Shown piece by piece: positions 18,222 to 26,776 of a stretch of 64,000 nt of DNA. Source of the DNA: Clavibacter zhangzhiyongii (GTDB lineage: Bacteria > Actinomycetota > Actinomycetes > Actinomycetales > Microbacteriaceae); the NCBI RefSeq assembly GCF_014775655.1, contig NZ_CP061274.1:1178001-1242000 (forward strand), in the 5' to 3' direction. Position 1 is the first letter of the stretch, and each line of letters opens with the position of its first letter. Below the pieces are notes generated by a model that had not been told where the DNA came from, made no database searches, and was given only the letters and a program-made list of their open reading frames with translations. The position numbers and the translations under genes were made by a program.

Positions 18222-18671
18222 ATGCCCGACCGCACCCCCCACGTCGTCTTCGTCTGCGCCCGCAACGGCGGCAAGTCCCAGCTCGCGGCCGCGCTCATGC
18301 GCCACGACGCGGGCGACGCCGTCACGGTCGCGTCGGCCGGCACGGATCCGGGATCGTCGCTGAACGCGCTCGCGGTGGAGTCGCTCGCCGAGCTCGGGAT
18401 CGACGTCGGCGACGAGCGCCCCAAGCCGCTCAGCGACGACATGGTGCGCGCGGCCGACCTCGTGGTGGTCCTCGGCGCGGAGGCGCACGTGGACGGCGAC
18501 CAGGGCGTCGCGGTCGAGACGTGGATCACCGACGAGCCGTCCGAGCGCGGCATCGACGGGATGGAGCGGATGCGGCTCGTGCGCGACGACATCCGCGCGC
18601 GCGTGACCGAGCTGCGCGGGCGCCTCGGCGGGGGAGCGGACGCGGACGACGCGGACGCCGACGCCGGCTAG
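18222..18671 (+). CDS. Arsenate-mycothiol transferase-like low-molecular-weight phosphatase
   Basis: 149 residues. LMW-phosphatase fold with the P-loop CARNGGKSQ: the usual CX5R arginine is lysine. From memory of the family, the same N-G-G-K-S-Q loop is found in the mycothiol-dependent arsenate reductases ArsC1/ArsC2 of Corynebacterium. The segment W-x-x-x-E-P followed by G-M-E-R-M-R-x-V-R-D also fits that group. It probably couples arsenate to mycothiol. The start has GGAGGATCC before ATG. It ends in an acidic tail and overlaps the convergent TetR gene by four bases. No arsenite pump is adjacent. Confidence 0.85.
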   Translation: MPDRTPHVVFVCARNGGKSQLAAALMRHDAGDAVTVASAGTDPGSSLNALAVESLAELGIDVGDERPKPLSDDMVRAADLVVVLGAEAHVDGDQGVAVETWITDEPSERGIDGMERMRLVRDDIRARVTELRGRLGGGADADDADADAG

Positions 18672-19294
18672 GCGTCCGCGCGCGCCGGCCGCTCCGCGCG
18701 CCGGGCCACGAGCGCGTCCACGTGGCGCTCCAGCACGCCGAGCGCCCGGGCGCCGCGTGCCGGGTCCGGCTCGGCGACGAGCAGCTGGAGGGCGAGCCCC
18801 GCGAGCAGCGCCTGGAGGTGGTCGGCCTCGGCCTCGGGATCCGCGTCGGGACGCAGCAGGCCCGCCGCGCGCAGCTGCGCGAGCTGCGACAGGCACGTCT
18901 CGCGCGCCGCCGTGTGGGCCGCCGCCCGCACCTCGCGGAGCCGGGCGTGGGATGCCGCGTCGGCCAGGAGGGCGGCCGTGACCTCGGCCTCGGCCCGGCG
19001 CGCGTCGTCGAGGGGCAGGTGCTCGGCGAGGACGCGGATCACGCGGCGCCGGGGATCCGCGTCGCCGCGCCGGCTGCCGGTCCGCTCCGCGACGCGGCGG
19101 GCGACCAGCGCCGTCGCGTGCGCCATGAGGTCGATGCGCGAGGGGAAGCTGTGCCGGAGGGATCCGGTGCTGAGCCCGGCCTCGGCCGCCACGGTGCGGA
19201 CGGAGACGCCGCTCGCGCCGTCGCGGCGGATGACCCGCCAGACGGCCTCGGCGAGCTCGTCCTCACGGCGGGCGTGGTCGATCAGGCGCGGCAT
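18668..19294 (-). CDS. TetR family transcriptional regulator
   Basis: 208 residues. The N-terminal helix-turn-helix covers about residues 8-55: ELAEAVWRVIRRDGASGVSVRTVAAEAGLSTGSLRHSF, interrupted nowhere and typical of TetR. The alanine/leucine-rich helical C-terminus is a ligand-binding and dimerisation domain resembling the BetI-like C-terminal type. It is transcribed away from the carboxylesterase gene (78 bases between starts), so it may control that gene. Ligand unknown. Confidence 0.9.
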   Translation of the reverse strand: MPRLIDHARREDELAEAVWRVIRRDGASGVSVRTVAAEAGLSTGSLRHSFPSRIDLMAHATALVARRVAERTGSRRGDADPRRRVIRVLAEHLPLDDARRAEAEVTAALLADAASHARLREVRAAAHTAARETCLSQLAQLRAAGLLRPDADPEAEADHLQALLAGLALQLLVAEPDPARGARALGVLERHVDALVARRAERPARADA

Positions 19295-19371
19295 GGCGTC
19301 ACGGTAGCACCGGGATCCGGGCCCTCCACCTGCGTCCCGGCGGACCCTCCGCGCCCGGTAACGTCGATCCG

Positions 19372-20688
19372 ATGAGCGCCTTCTCGCCGCCCTGCGGACC
19401 CGTCGTCGGCTGGGCGGACGGCGAGGTCGTCCGCGCGACCGGCATCCCCTACGCGACCGCCGTCCGCTTCCGGCCGCCCGTCGCGCACCCGGACTGGACG
19501 GAGCCGCGGGACGCGCTCGCGTGGGCGCCCGCCTGCCCGCAGCGGCCCATGCCGGAGCTCGACGACGTGCTCGGGTCCTTCGACCACCTGGCGGTCGACG
19601 AGGACTGCCTCCGGGTCTCCGTGACGATGCCGCGCGACGTGCGGGTCGACGAGGGCCTGCCGGTCATGGTGTGGATCCACGGCGGCTCGTACGTGTCGGG
19701 CGCGGGGGACGTGCCGATCATGGATCCGGCGCCCCTCGTCGCCGAGCAGCGCGTGGTGGTCGTCACGGTCACCTACCGGCTCGGGCTCCTCGGCTACCTC
19801 GGCGACGGGCGCGACCGGCCCGCGAACCTCGGCCTGCTCGACCAGCTGGCGGCGTTCCGGTGGGTGGCCCGCAACATCGGCGCGTTCGGCGGCGACCCGG
19901 ATCGCGTCACGGCCTTCGGCCAGTCCGCGGGCGGCGACGCGGTCGCGCACCTCATGGCGGTGCCGGAGGCCGCGGGGCTGTTCCGCCGGGCGATCATCCA
20001 GAGCGCGCCGCTCGGCATCTCGCGCGGGCGACGGCGGATGGCCGTGGCCATGGAGCGCGCGTCCCGCGGGCTCACGGCGGACATGCCCGTCGAGGAGGTG
20101 CTCGCGCGCCAGCCCGAGGTCGAGCGCGCGGCGGCGCCCTTCGGGCTCATCGGCGCGATGCCCTTCGGCACCCAGTACGGGCACGCGCCGCTGCCGTCGG
20201 AGTCCGGGCTCGCCGCCGCGTGGGACCGCGCCGCGCCCGGCGTCGACGTGCTCATCGGCAACACGGCGGAGGAGGCCCGGCTGTTCCTGCCGGGGATCCC
20301 GTGGCTCCAGCGCCTCACGCGCGTCCCCGTCGTCGGCCCGCTCGTGCGGCGCGCGGCGGTCGGGGCGGTGACGGGGATCATCTACGGCGTCCCCGGCCGT
20401 CGCTTCGCCCGCCGCCATGCGCGCGCCGGCGGCACGGCGCACCGCTACGTGATCCGCTGGTCCGCGCCCGGCAGCCCGCTCGGCGCCGCCCACACCGTCG
20501 ACCTGCCGCTGCTGTTCGGCGACGAGGAGGCGTGGCGCGGCGCCGGGCTCCTCGCGGGGGCGCCGTGGGAGGGGATCCAGCGCGACGCCCGCCGCGTGCG
20601 GCAGGTGTGGGGCGACTTCGCGCGCGGCAGGATCCCGACCCGGCAGCTCATCCCGGGGGTGCTGGAGCTGCGGCGGGTCCACGGCTGA
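19372..20688 (+). CDS. Type-B carboxylesterase
   Basis: 438 residues. Alpha/beta hydrolase of the carboxylesterase/para-nitrobenzyl-esterase family. HGG oxyanion-hole residues 103-105, nucleophile elbow G-Q-S-A-G-G with Ser185, conserved E-D-C-L near 77-80 and the N-I-G-x-F-G-G-D-P segment are all present. It is somewhat shorter than the usual 500 residues and lacks a signal peptide, so probably cytoplasmic. It is divergent from the TetR gene, and its 3' end overlaps the convergent sigma-factor gene by 41 bases. Confidence 0.93.
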   Translation: MSAFSPPCGPVVGWADGEVVRATGIPYATAVRFRPPVAHPDWTEPRDALAWAPACPQRPMPELDDVLGSFDHLAVDEDCLRVSVTMPRDVRVDEGLPVMVWIHGGSYVSGAGDVPIMDPAPLVAEQRVVVVTVTYRLGLLGYLGDGRDRPANLGLLDQLAAFRWVARNIGAFGGDPDRVTAFGQSAGGDAVAHLMAVPEAAGLFRRAIIQSAPLGISRGRRRMAVAMERASRGLTADMPVEEVLARQPEVERAAAPFGLIGAMPFGTQYGHAPLPSESGLAAAWDRAAPGVDVLIGNTAEEARLFLPGIPWLQRLTRVPVVGPLVRRAAVGAVTGIIYGVPGRRFARRHARAGGTAHRYVIRWSAPGSPLGAAHTVDLPLLFGDEEAWRGAGLLAGAPWEGIQRDARRVRQVWGDFARGRIPTRQLIPGVLELRRVHG

Positions 20689-21568
20689 GCGACTGCAGGT
20701 GCCGGAGCTTGTCCGGGTTCCGCACGACGAAGACGCCCTGGACGACGCCGTCCGTGACGTCGAACTGGAACGATGTGGTGATCGCGTCGTCCTCGGCGAA
20801 GAGGACGGCGCCGAGGCCGTTGAGCTCGGCGGGCACCGCGATCGACGTCCGCCCGTGCTTCTCGGCGAGGCCGAGGACGAAGCGCGCCGTCCTCTCGGCG
20901 CCGACGATGGGGCGGAGCGCCGCTCTCGCCTTGCCGCCGCCGTCGACGAGCAGCGTCACGCCCGGGGCGAGCAGGCCGAGCAGGGCCTCCACGTCGCCCG
21001 TGCGCGCGGCGGCGAGGAACCGCTCGACCACGCGCCCGTGCTCGGCCGGGCTGACGGCGTTGCGCGGCGGCCCGCCCCGCACGCGCCCGCGTGCCCGGTG
21101 CACGAGCTGCCGGGTGGCCGCCTCGCTGCGATCCAGGACGGCGGCGATCTCCCCGTACGGGAAGTCGAAGACCTCCCGCAGCAGGAAGGCGACCCGCTCG
21201 TCGTCGCCGAGGCTCTGCAGCACGACGAGCAGCGCGGTGGACACGGCGTCGACCCGCATGGCCGACTGCTCCGGGTCGTCAGGGGAGGCGTCGGCCGACG
21301 GACCGGTCGCGAGCGGTTCGGGGAGCCACCCGCCGACGTAGTCCTCGCGGCGGCGCGCGGTCGTGCGGAGCGCGTTCCTGGCCAGGTTCGCGGCGATGGC
21401 GGCGAGGTACGCGCGGCCGTCCCGCACGTCGGCGTCGGCGGTGCGCCAGCGGAGGTACGTCTCCTGCGTCACGTCCTCGGCCTCGGTCACCTGGCCGGTG
21501 ATGTCGTAGGCGATGGTGAAGACGAGTCCGCGATGCCGGTCGAACAGCTGCTCGCGGGTCACGTCCAC
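20648..21568 (-). CDS. ECF41-type RNA polymerase sigma factor with fused SnoaL-like regulatory domain (SigJ-like)
   Basis: 306 residues. Sigma region 2 spans about residues 5-70 (RGLVFTIAYDITG, AEDVTQETYLRW) and region 4 about 105-160 (FDFPYGEIAAVLDRSEAATRQL). A SnoaL-like domain follows from about 175. All three motifs reported for group ECF41 are present: WLPEP at 81-85, DGGGK at 209-213 and NPDKL at 284-288. In that group the fused domain replaces an anti-sigma factor. The GTG start has GGAGGGAGC upstream. It overlaps the upstream oxidoreductase by 10 bases, as expected for an ECF41 gene and its partner. Confidence 0.93.
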   Translation of the reverse strand: MDVTREQLFDRHRGLVFTIAYDITGQVTEAEDVTQETYLRWRTADADVRDGRAYLAAIAANLARNALRTTARRREDYVGGWLPEPLATGPSADASPDDPEQSAMRVDAVSTALLVVLQSLGDDERVAFLLREVFDFPYGEIAAVLDRSEAATRQLVHRARGRVRGGPPRNAVSPAEHGRVVERFLAAARTGDVEALLGLLAPGVTLLVDGGGKARAALRPIVGAERTARFVLGLAEKHGRTSIAVPAELNGLGAVLFAEDDAITTSFQFDVTDGVVQGVFVVRNPDKLRHLQSLSRGPAAAPAPPG

Positions 21569-22722
21569 GCTCCCTCCTCCTCCGTCGTCGGCGCCGCCGA
21601 CTCCGGGCCCCGGGGCCAAGAGTACGAGCCGCCGCGGTGCGCCTCGCCGCGGAGCCACCGGAGCGTCTGCCGGCACACGGCCTCCTTGACGAGCGCGGCG
21701 GGACGGCCGGTCAGTGCCAGGCGGCGTGGTCGGTCGTCGGCGGTGACGGCCTGGATCAGCCCGTCCCGCCGGCCGAGGCTCAGGCACTGGGCGACGAAGC
21801 CGGCGGAGAACGGCACGGGCGTCTCCCCGGCGAGCACCCGCAGGACGTTGTCGGCGGCGTGCGCGCCCATCGGCAGGGCGGAGGCGCAGCCCATGCGCTG
21901 GTGCGCGTGGCGGTCGTCGTCGATGACCGCCGCGTCGCCCGCCCCGAAGACGCGTCCGCCGCCGCCGACGACGGCGAGCGCGGCATCCACCCGCAGGCGC
22001 CCGTCGGCGGTGACGGGGAGGCCGCTGTCCGCGGCGAGGGCCGGGCCCCGGAACCCGGTGCACCACACGACCGCGTCGGCCCCGAGCGCCGCCCGCACGT
22101 CGCCGGTCGTCGCGACGGACGCGTGCTCCTCCAGCCCGATGCCGCGGCGGGCGAGGTGGCGACGGAGGCGGTCGCGGCTCCGCGGCGCGACGCTCGGCGC
22201 GACCTCCCCGCCGGTGCGCAGCCGCACCGTCAGCGACGGGTGCCGCTCTGCGATCTCGGTGGCCGCCTCGATCGCGGTCAGCCCGCCGCCGACCACGGCC
22301 ACCACCGCGCCCGGCGGGAGGATCGCGAGGTCGGCCCGCAGCCGCGTCGCGGCGCGCAGGTCGGCGATCGCGTGGACGCCGTCGCCCTCCGGCATGGTCG
22401 CCCTGCTCCCCGCCGCGTACACGAGGGCGTCGTAGCGGAGCCGGTCTCCGCCGGCCAGGGCGAGCACCCGCTCAGCCGCGTCGATCCGCTCGACCGCGCA
22501 CACCCGCACCCGCACCGCGGGATGCAGCAGCGAGGAGAAGGGGACCGTGGCCGACGCGGCCGCCCCCGCCGCATGCTCGTGCAGGCGGATGCGCTCGACG
22601 AAGGCCTCGGCCGCCGTCACCAGGATCACCTCCACGCCCGTGCTCCCGCGGCTCGCTGCCACCCTGTTCGCGGCCATGACCCCCGCGTACCCTCCACCGA
22701 TCACCACGACGCGCATCGACAT
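21559..22722 (-). CDS. NAD(P)/FAD-dependent oxidoreductase (NDH-2-like)
   Basis: 387 residues. Pyridine-nucleotide-disulfide oxidoreductase fold: N-terminal FAD motif V-I-G-G-G-Y-A-G (residues 6-13), a second dinucleotide motif V-V-G-G-G-L-T-A-I-E, and the FAD-contacting V-F-G-A-G-D-A-A near residue 265. It resembles the NDH-2/FSP1-like family but has no clear membrane helix. The ATG at 22722 follows GGAGGG by seven bases. It is the first gene of the operon with the ECF41 sigma factor and is probably that factor's main target. Substrate unknown. Confidence 0.88.
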   Translation of the reverse strand: MSMRVVVIGGGYAGVMAANRVAASRGSTGVEVILVTAAEAFVERIRLHEHAAGAAASATVPFSSLLHPAVRVRVCAVERIDAAERVLALAGGDRLRYDALVYAAGSRATMPEGDGVHAIADLRAATRLRADLAILPPGAVVAVVGGGLTAIEAATEIAERHPSLTVRLRTGGEVAPSVAPRSRDRLRRHLARRGIGLEEHASVATTGDVRAALGADAVVWCTGFRGPALAADSGLPVTADGRLRVDAALAVVGGGGRVFGAGDAAVIDDDRHAHQRMGCASALPMGAHAADNVLRVLAGETPVPFSAGFVAQCLSLGRRDGLIQAVTADDRPRRLALTGRPAALVKEAVCRQTLRWLRGEAHRGGSYSWPRGPESAAPTTEEEGAWT

Positions 22723-22754
22723 CTCGTCTCCCTCCGGAACAGCTCCGACCATGG

Positions 22755-22781
22755 GACACCGGTCGGCCGCGCTCTGTGACG
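22755..22781 (-). promoter_or_regulatory. Candidate ECF41-dependent promoter
   Basis: Reading the minus strand, CGTCACA (22781-22775), 16 bases, then TGTC (22758-22755) stands 33 bases before the oxidoreductase start. The ECF41 promoter consensus, as I recall it, is TGTCACA-N16-CGTC; this matches 6/7 and 3/4 positions with exact spacing. A second overlapping candidate is TGTCACG (22794-22788). Confidence 0.5.
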
Positions 22782-22864
22782 GGTCGACGTGACACGAGAC
22801 GCCCACCAGGAGCCCCCCGTCCCCGTCGACGACCTCCCGCACCGCACGCGAGCGCCGCGGGGCG

Positions 22865-23469
22865 ATGATCTCCACGAGCGTGCTCATCGCCGGCCTGCTC
22901 GCCTTCTCCGGGGTGGCCTCGCTCCGCCCTGGCGCCGTCCCGCTGTGGGCGTTCCTCGTGCTCACGGCCGCGGGCATCGCCGTGGCGCTCGTCGTCTACG
23001 CCGTGGAGAACGGCTGGGTCCGCCTCCTGCTGCTGGCCGGCGTGCTCGGCGCCGCCTTCGCGCTCGACGCCGTCGACATGGCGGGTGCGCCGGTGCCGTT
23101 CGTCGCGGGCGCGTTCGTCGGCGCCCTCCTCTCCCGTGACGAGTGGCCGTGGCGCCGCAGCCCGGAGGAGCGGCTGCGCGAGCGCCAGCCGCGACCGCTG
23201 GCGAACATCGGGCCGTGGTCGGGCTCCGGCCTCACGGCGACGCTCGCGGACGTGCCGACCGGCTGGAGGTGCCGGGCGGGACGGCATACTTCATCCGGGT
23301 CGACACGGCCTCGCCCGACTCGATCATCGGCGAGGTGCTCGTCGGCCTCCCCGGCGACGCGCTCGCGCTCGTGCACGTCGGCGATCCCATGCCGGGGCCC
23401 GCGGCCGTGCTCACGGGGGCGGACGCGGCGTCGTTCCGCGCCTGGGCGCTGGCGATCCCCGCGCCCTGA
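22865..23469 (+). pseudogene. Membrane protein gene broken by a frameshift
   Basis: The first half, from ATG 22865, encodes about 130 residues with four hydrophobic spans (TSVLIAGLLAFSGVASL onward) and then SPEERLRERQPRPLANIGPW. Near 23255-23275 sensible coding moves to another frame, which reads LEVPGGTAYFIRVDTAS and on to a TGA at 23467-23469. Joined by a one-base change, the two halves give a protein of about 200 residues: membrane domain plus soluble C-terminal domain. The original frame beyond the shift is arginine-rich nonsense. Either a recent mutation or a sequencing error. Family not recognised. Confidence 0.7.
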
Positions 23470-23493
23470 GGCGCATCCGGGCCCCGCAGGGCG

Positions 23494-24351
23494 TCAGAGC
23501 AGGTCCGCGACGACCGCGGCGACCACGTCCGGATCCGTCACCGGCACCATGTGCGCGGATCGCGGCGCCGGGATCCATCCGCCGTCCTCGGCGGCCGCGG
23601 CCGACGACCGGTGCGCGCGCACGAGGTCGGCGCGCTGCCGCCGCGTGAGCGCGCCGGACGCCGTGCCCGAGATCACGCGCACGGGCACGCCGGGCAGCGT
23701 CGCGGTGCCGGGGTACGCGGCCAGCGCGTGGAGGCCCGGCAGGAGGTGCCGCTGCTCGGCCGCGGTGGCGTGCGCGGCGGGGACGGAGCCGGCCGCGGCG
23801 GCGGCCATCGCGAGGAGGGGAGCGGGCAGGCCTGCCAGCGCGATCCGGTGCAGCGGCGCGAGCAGGCCGACGCGTGCGAGCGGCACGAGCAGCGCCGCCT
23901 GCATGCCGGCCGCGGCGCGCACGAACGGGGCCGACCACGCGCGGGCACGCTCGTCGCTCGGATCCACCAGCACCGCTCCCGCGGTCGCGAGCCCGCGCGC
24001 GATCCGCCGGGCCGCGACGACCCGCACGACGGGACCACCCCAGCTGTGCCCGGCGAGCACGAGGCGGCGGTGCGGGAACGCGGCGATCACCGTCTCGAGG
24101 TCGTCCGCCAGGCGGTCCAGGTCGCGCGGCACGGGATCGGGGTCGCTGGATCCGAGGCCGGCCCGGTCGTAGGCGACGACGCGGCACGTGCGGGCCAGCC
24201 GGGCGTGCACGGGACCCCACGTGAGGCCGCTGCCACCGAGGCCCGCCTCGAGGACGACGAGGTCGTCGCCGGCTCCGTCGAGCATCGCGCGGAGGCGGCG
24301 GCCGTCGGGCGTGGCGACCGTCACCTCCTGCCCGAGGGGGCAGAGGGTCAC
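23494..24351 (-). CDS. Alpha/beta hydrolase
   Basis: 285 residues. Alpha/beta-hydrolase fold: VVAYDRAGLGSSD after the oxyanion strand, nucleophile elbow G-H-S-W-G-G, and a C-terminal histidine in SAHMVPVTDPD. A cap region of alanine/leucine helices lies between about 140 and 215. No signal peptide. The GTG start overlaps the GNAT stop by four bases, so the two genes form an operon. The substrate is not evident. Confidence 0.88.
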   Translation of the reverse strand: MTLCPLGQEVTVATPDGRRLRAMLDGAGDDLVVLEAGLGGSGLTWGPVHARLARTCRVVAYDRAGLGSSDPDPVPRDLDRLADDLETVIAAFPHRRLVLAGHSWGGPVVRVVAARRIARGLATAGAVLVDPSDERARAWSAPFVRAAAGMQAALLVPLARVGLLAPLHRIALAGLPAPLLAMAAAAAGSVPAAHATAAEQRHLLPGLHALAAYPGTATLPGVPVRVISGTASGALTRRQRADLVRAHRSSAAAAEDGGWIPAPRSAHMVPVTDPDVVAAVVADLL

Positions 24352-24914
24352 GCGAGCACCGGCCACGGGCCCGGCGCTCGGTCGTCGGTCGCGAGGAGGC
24401 CGGCGAACCAGTCGTCCTCGCGGCCGTCGCGGCCGAGCGCCCCGAGGCGGGCGACGCCCTCGAAGCGGAAGCCGAGGGCGCGGGCCACGGCCGCGGATCC
24501 GGTGTTTCCGGCGTACGCGCGCCAGCCGATGCGGGCGAGGCCGAGGCCGGATGCGGCGTCGACACCGTGGTCGACGACCGCCGCGGCCGCCTCGCGCATG
24601 ATCCCGCGACCGCGCGCGTCGGGCGCGAGCCAGTACCCGATCTCCGCGGCGCCGTCCGCGACGTCGTGCAGGCCGACCGTGCCCACGAGCCGCCCGCCCT
24701 CGACCACCGCCCAGGTGAGGCGCTCGCCGGATGCCCAGCCGTCCGGGCAGAAGACCGTCACGTAGGAGACGGCGTCGTCGCGCGTGTACGGCACGGGGAC
24801 GGGCACGAAGCGCTGGATCGCCGGGTCCTGGCAGGCGGCCGCGATCGCGTCGACGTCGCCGGCCTCGGGCGGGCGGAGCGTCAGGCGCGCGGTGCGGAGG
24901 GTGACGGGATCCAT
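24348..24914 (-). CDS. GNAT family N-acetyltransferase
   Basis: 188 residues. RimJ/RimL-like acetyltransferase: RLTLRPPEAGDVDAIAAACQDPAI at the start, the acetyl-CoA loop A-R-G-R-G-I after IGYWLAPD, and the A-x-N-x-x-S-x-x-V-A-x-x-L-G-F-x-x-E-G ending typical of the group. It may acetylate ribosomal-protein or small-molecule amines; the acceptor is not predictable. First gene of a pair with the hydrolase. Confidence 0.9.
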   Translation of the reverse strand: MDPVTLRTARLTLRPPEAGDVDAIAAACQDPAIQRFVPVPVPYTRDDAVSYVTVFCPDGWASGERLTWAVVEGGRLVGTVGLHDVADGAAEIGYWLAPDARGRGIMREAAAAVVDHGVDAASGLGLARIGWRAYAGNTGSAAVARALGFRFEGVARLGALGRDGREDDWFAGLLATDDRAPGPWPVLA

Positions 24915-24967
24915 CGGGCCACGCTATCGGCAGCGCACCCGACGGTCGCGGCCGGACGCGACGACGA

Positions 24968-24994
24968 CCCGCCCCCACGTGGGTGGGGACGGGC
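24968..24994 (-). terminator. Probable terminator after the DEAD-box helicase
   Basis: An imperfect GC stem (CCCGCCCCCAC against GTGGGTGGGGACGGG) around a perfect CCCACGTGGG core, about 20 bases beyond the helicase stop on the minus strand. Mispairs lower confidence. Confidence 0.45.
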
Positions 24995-25015
24995 CGTCGG
25001 CGGCGCGGACGCGGA

Positions 25016-26776
25016 TCAGTCGCGGGGCTTGCGTCCCCGGCGCTCGGGGGCCGCGCCGCGCTCGGCGGCACGGGGGCCGCCGCGGTCGGGGCGGATGTCG
25101 ATCGGGCGGCCGTTGATGACCGTGCTCGCCAGCTTGTCGAGCTTGTCCTGCGCGAGCCCGGCCGGCAGCTCGACGAGCGAGAAGTCCGGGCGGATGTCGA
25201 TGTGGCCGAAGTCCTCGCGGCTGAAGCCGCCCTCGTTGGCGAGCGCGCCGACGATCTGGCGGGGCTCGACGCGGTGGCGTCGGCCGACGTCGATGCGGTA
25301 CGTGGCCATGTTGCCGCTGCCGCGCGCGGGACGGGCCCGGCGCTCGCCGCGGTCGTCGCCGTCGCGGCCCGGGCGGTCGTCCCGGCGCTCGCGCTCGACG
25401 CGCGGCGGGCGGAGGTCGTCGGCCGAGAGGAGGAGCGGGGTGTCGCCCTGCGCCACGATGGCGAGCGCGGCGGCGACGTCGGACTCGACGACGTCGTGGT
25501 GGTTGACGTAGTGGCCCACGATGTCGCGGAACGCGTCGAGGCGCTCGCGATCCTGCAGCGCGGACGTGATGGCGTCGTCGAAGCGGGTGAGGCGCGTGAC
25601 GTTGACGTCCTCGGCGCTCGGCATGCGCATCTCGGTGAGGGGCTGGCGCGTGGCCTTCTCGATGGCGGTGAGGAGGCGGCGCTCGCGCGGCGTGACGAAG
25701 CTGATCGCCGCGCCGCTGCGTCCCGCGCGGCCCGTGCGGCCGATGCGGTGCACGTACGACTCGGTGTCGATCGGGATGTCGTAGTTGACGACGTGGCTGA
25801 TGCGCTCCACGTCGAGGCCGCGCGCCGCGACGTCGGTGGCCACGAGGATGTCGAGCTTGCCGGACTTCAGCTGCTCGACCGTGCGCTCGCGCTGGGCCTG
25901 GGCGACGTCGCCCGAGATGGCGGCCGCCGCGTACCCGCGGGCCCGCAGCTTCTCGGCGAGCGTCTCGGTCTCGTTCTTGGTGCGGACGAACACGATCATG
26001 CCCTCGAAGTTCTCGGTCTCGAGGATGCGCGTGAGGGCGTCGACCTTCTGCGGGTACGACACCATCAGGTAGCGCTGCGTGGTGTTCGCCGAGGTCGTGG
26101 TCTTGTTCTTGACCGTGATCTCCTCGGGGTCCTGCAGGTACTTGCCCGAGATGCGGCGGATCTGCGCGGGCATCGTGGCCGAGAACAGCGCGATCTGCTT
26201 CGACTTCGGGGTGTCCGCGAGGATCGTCTCCACGTCCTCCGCGAAGCCCATCTTGAGCATCTCGTCGGCTTCGTCGAGCACGAGGAACTTCAGCTGCGAC
26301 AGGTCGAGGGTGCCCTTGTCGAGGTGGTCCATGATGCGGCCGGGGGTGCCGACGACCACGTGCACGCCGCGGCGGAGGGCCGACAGCTGCACGCCGTAGC
26401 CCTGGCCGCCGTAGACGGGGAGCACGTGCACGCCGCGCATGCCGGACGCGTAGCGCTCGAACGCCTCGCACACCTGGAGCGCGAGCTCGCGGGTGGGCGC
26501 CAGCACGAGGGCCTGCGGCGTCTTCTGCGACACGTCGAGGTTGCTGAGGATGGGCAGCGCGAACGCGGCCGTCTTGCCGGTGCCGGTCTGGGCGACGCCG
26601 AGGACGTCGCGGCCGGAGAGGAGGGAGGGGATGGTGGCGGCCTGGATGGCCGAGGGGGTCTCGTAGCCCACGTCCTTGAGGGCCTTGAGGACCTGGTCGG
26701 AGAGACCGAGGTCGCTGAAGGTCGTGCGGGGGGCGGCGTCCGCGTCGGGGGTGGATGCGGTGTCGTCAGTGCTCAT
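25016..26776 (-). CDS. DEAD-box ATP-dependent RNA helicase
   Basis: 586 residues. Helicase core about 30-400: Q motif F-x-x-L-G-L with the P-S-A-I-Q glutamine, Walker A A-Q-T-G-T-G-K-T, P-T-R-E-L-A, T-P-G-R, D-E-A-D, S-A-T, R-G-L-D and H-R-I-G-R-T-G-R. A charged Arg/Asp linker (about 455-500) leads to a DbpA-type RNA-binding domain (about 505-570, starting RIDVGRRHRV) and a basic tail. It resembles the CsdA/DeaD group, acting in ribosome assembly, RNA decay and cold growth. The start at 26776 overlaps the 3' end of the upstream membrane-protein gene by 11 bases. Confidence 0.95.
   Translation of the reverse strand: MSTDDTASTPDADAAPRTTFSDLGLSDQVLKALKDVGYETPSAIQAATIPSLLSGRDVLGVAQTGTGKTAAFALPILSNLDVSQKTPQALVLAPTRELALQVCEAFERYASGMRGVHVLPVYGGQGYGVQLSALRRGVHVVVGTPGRIMDHLDKGTLDLSQLKFLVLDEADEMLKMGFAEDVETILADTPKSKQIALFSATMPAQIRRISGKYLQDPEEITVKNKTTTSANTTQRYLMVSYPQKVDALTRILETENFEGMIVFVRTKNETETLAEKLRARGYAAAAISGDVAQAQRERTVEQLKSGKLDILVATDVAARGLDVERISHVVNYDIPIDTESYVHRIGRTGRAGRSGAAISFVTPRERRLLTAIEKATRQPLTEMRMPSAEDVNVTRLTRFDDAITSALQDRERLDAFRDIVGHYVNHHDVVESDVAAALAIVAQGDTPLLLSADDLRPPRVERERRDDRPGRDGDDRGERRARPARGSGNMATYRIDVGRRHRVEPRQIVGALANEGGFSREDFGHIDIRPDFSLVELPAGLAQDKLDKLASTVINGRPIDIRPDRGGPRAAERGAAPERRGRKPRD

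Noticed and set aside
22789-23139. A plus-strand frame starting at GTG 22789 as the N-terminus of the broken membrane protein
   Set aside because: Its translation is Arg/Pro-rich; the membrane spans lie in the frame from 22865.
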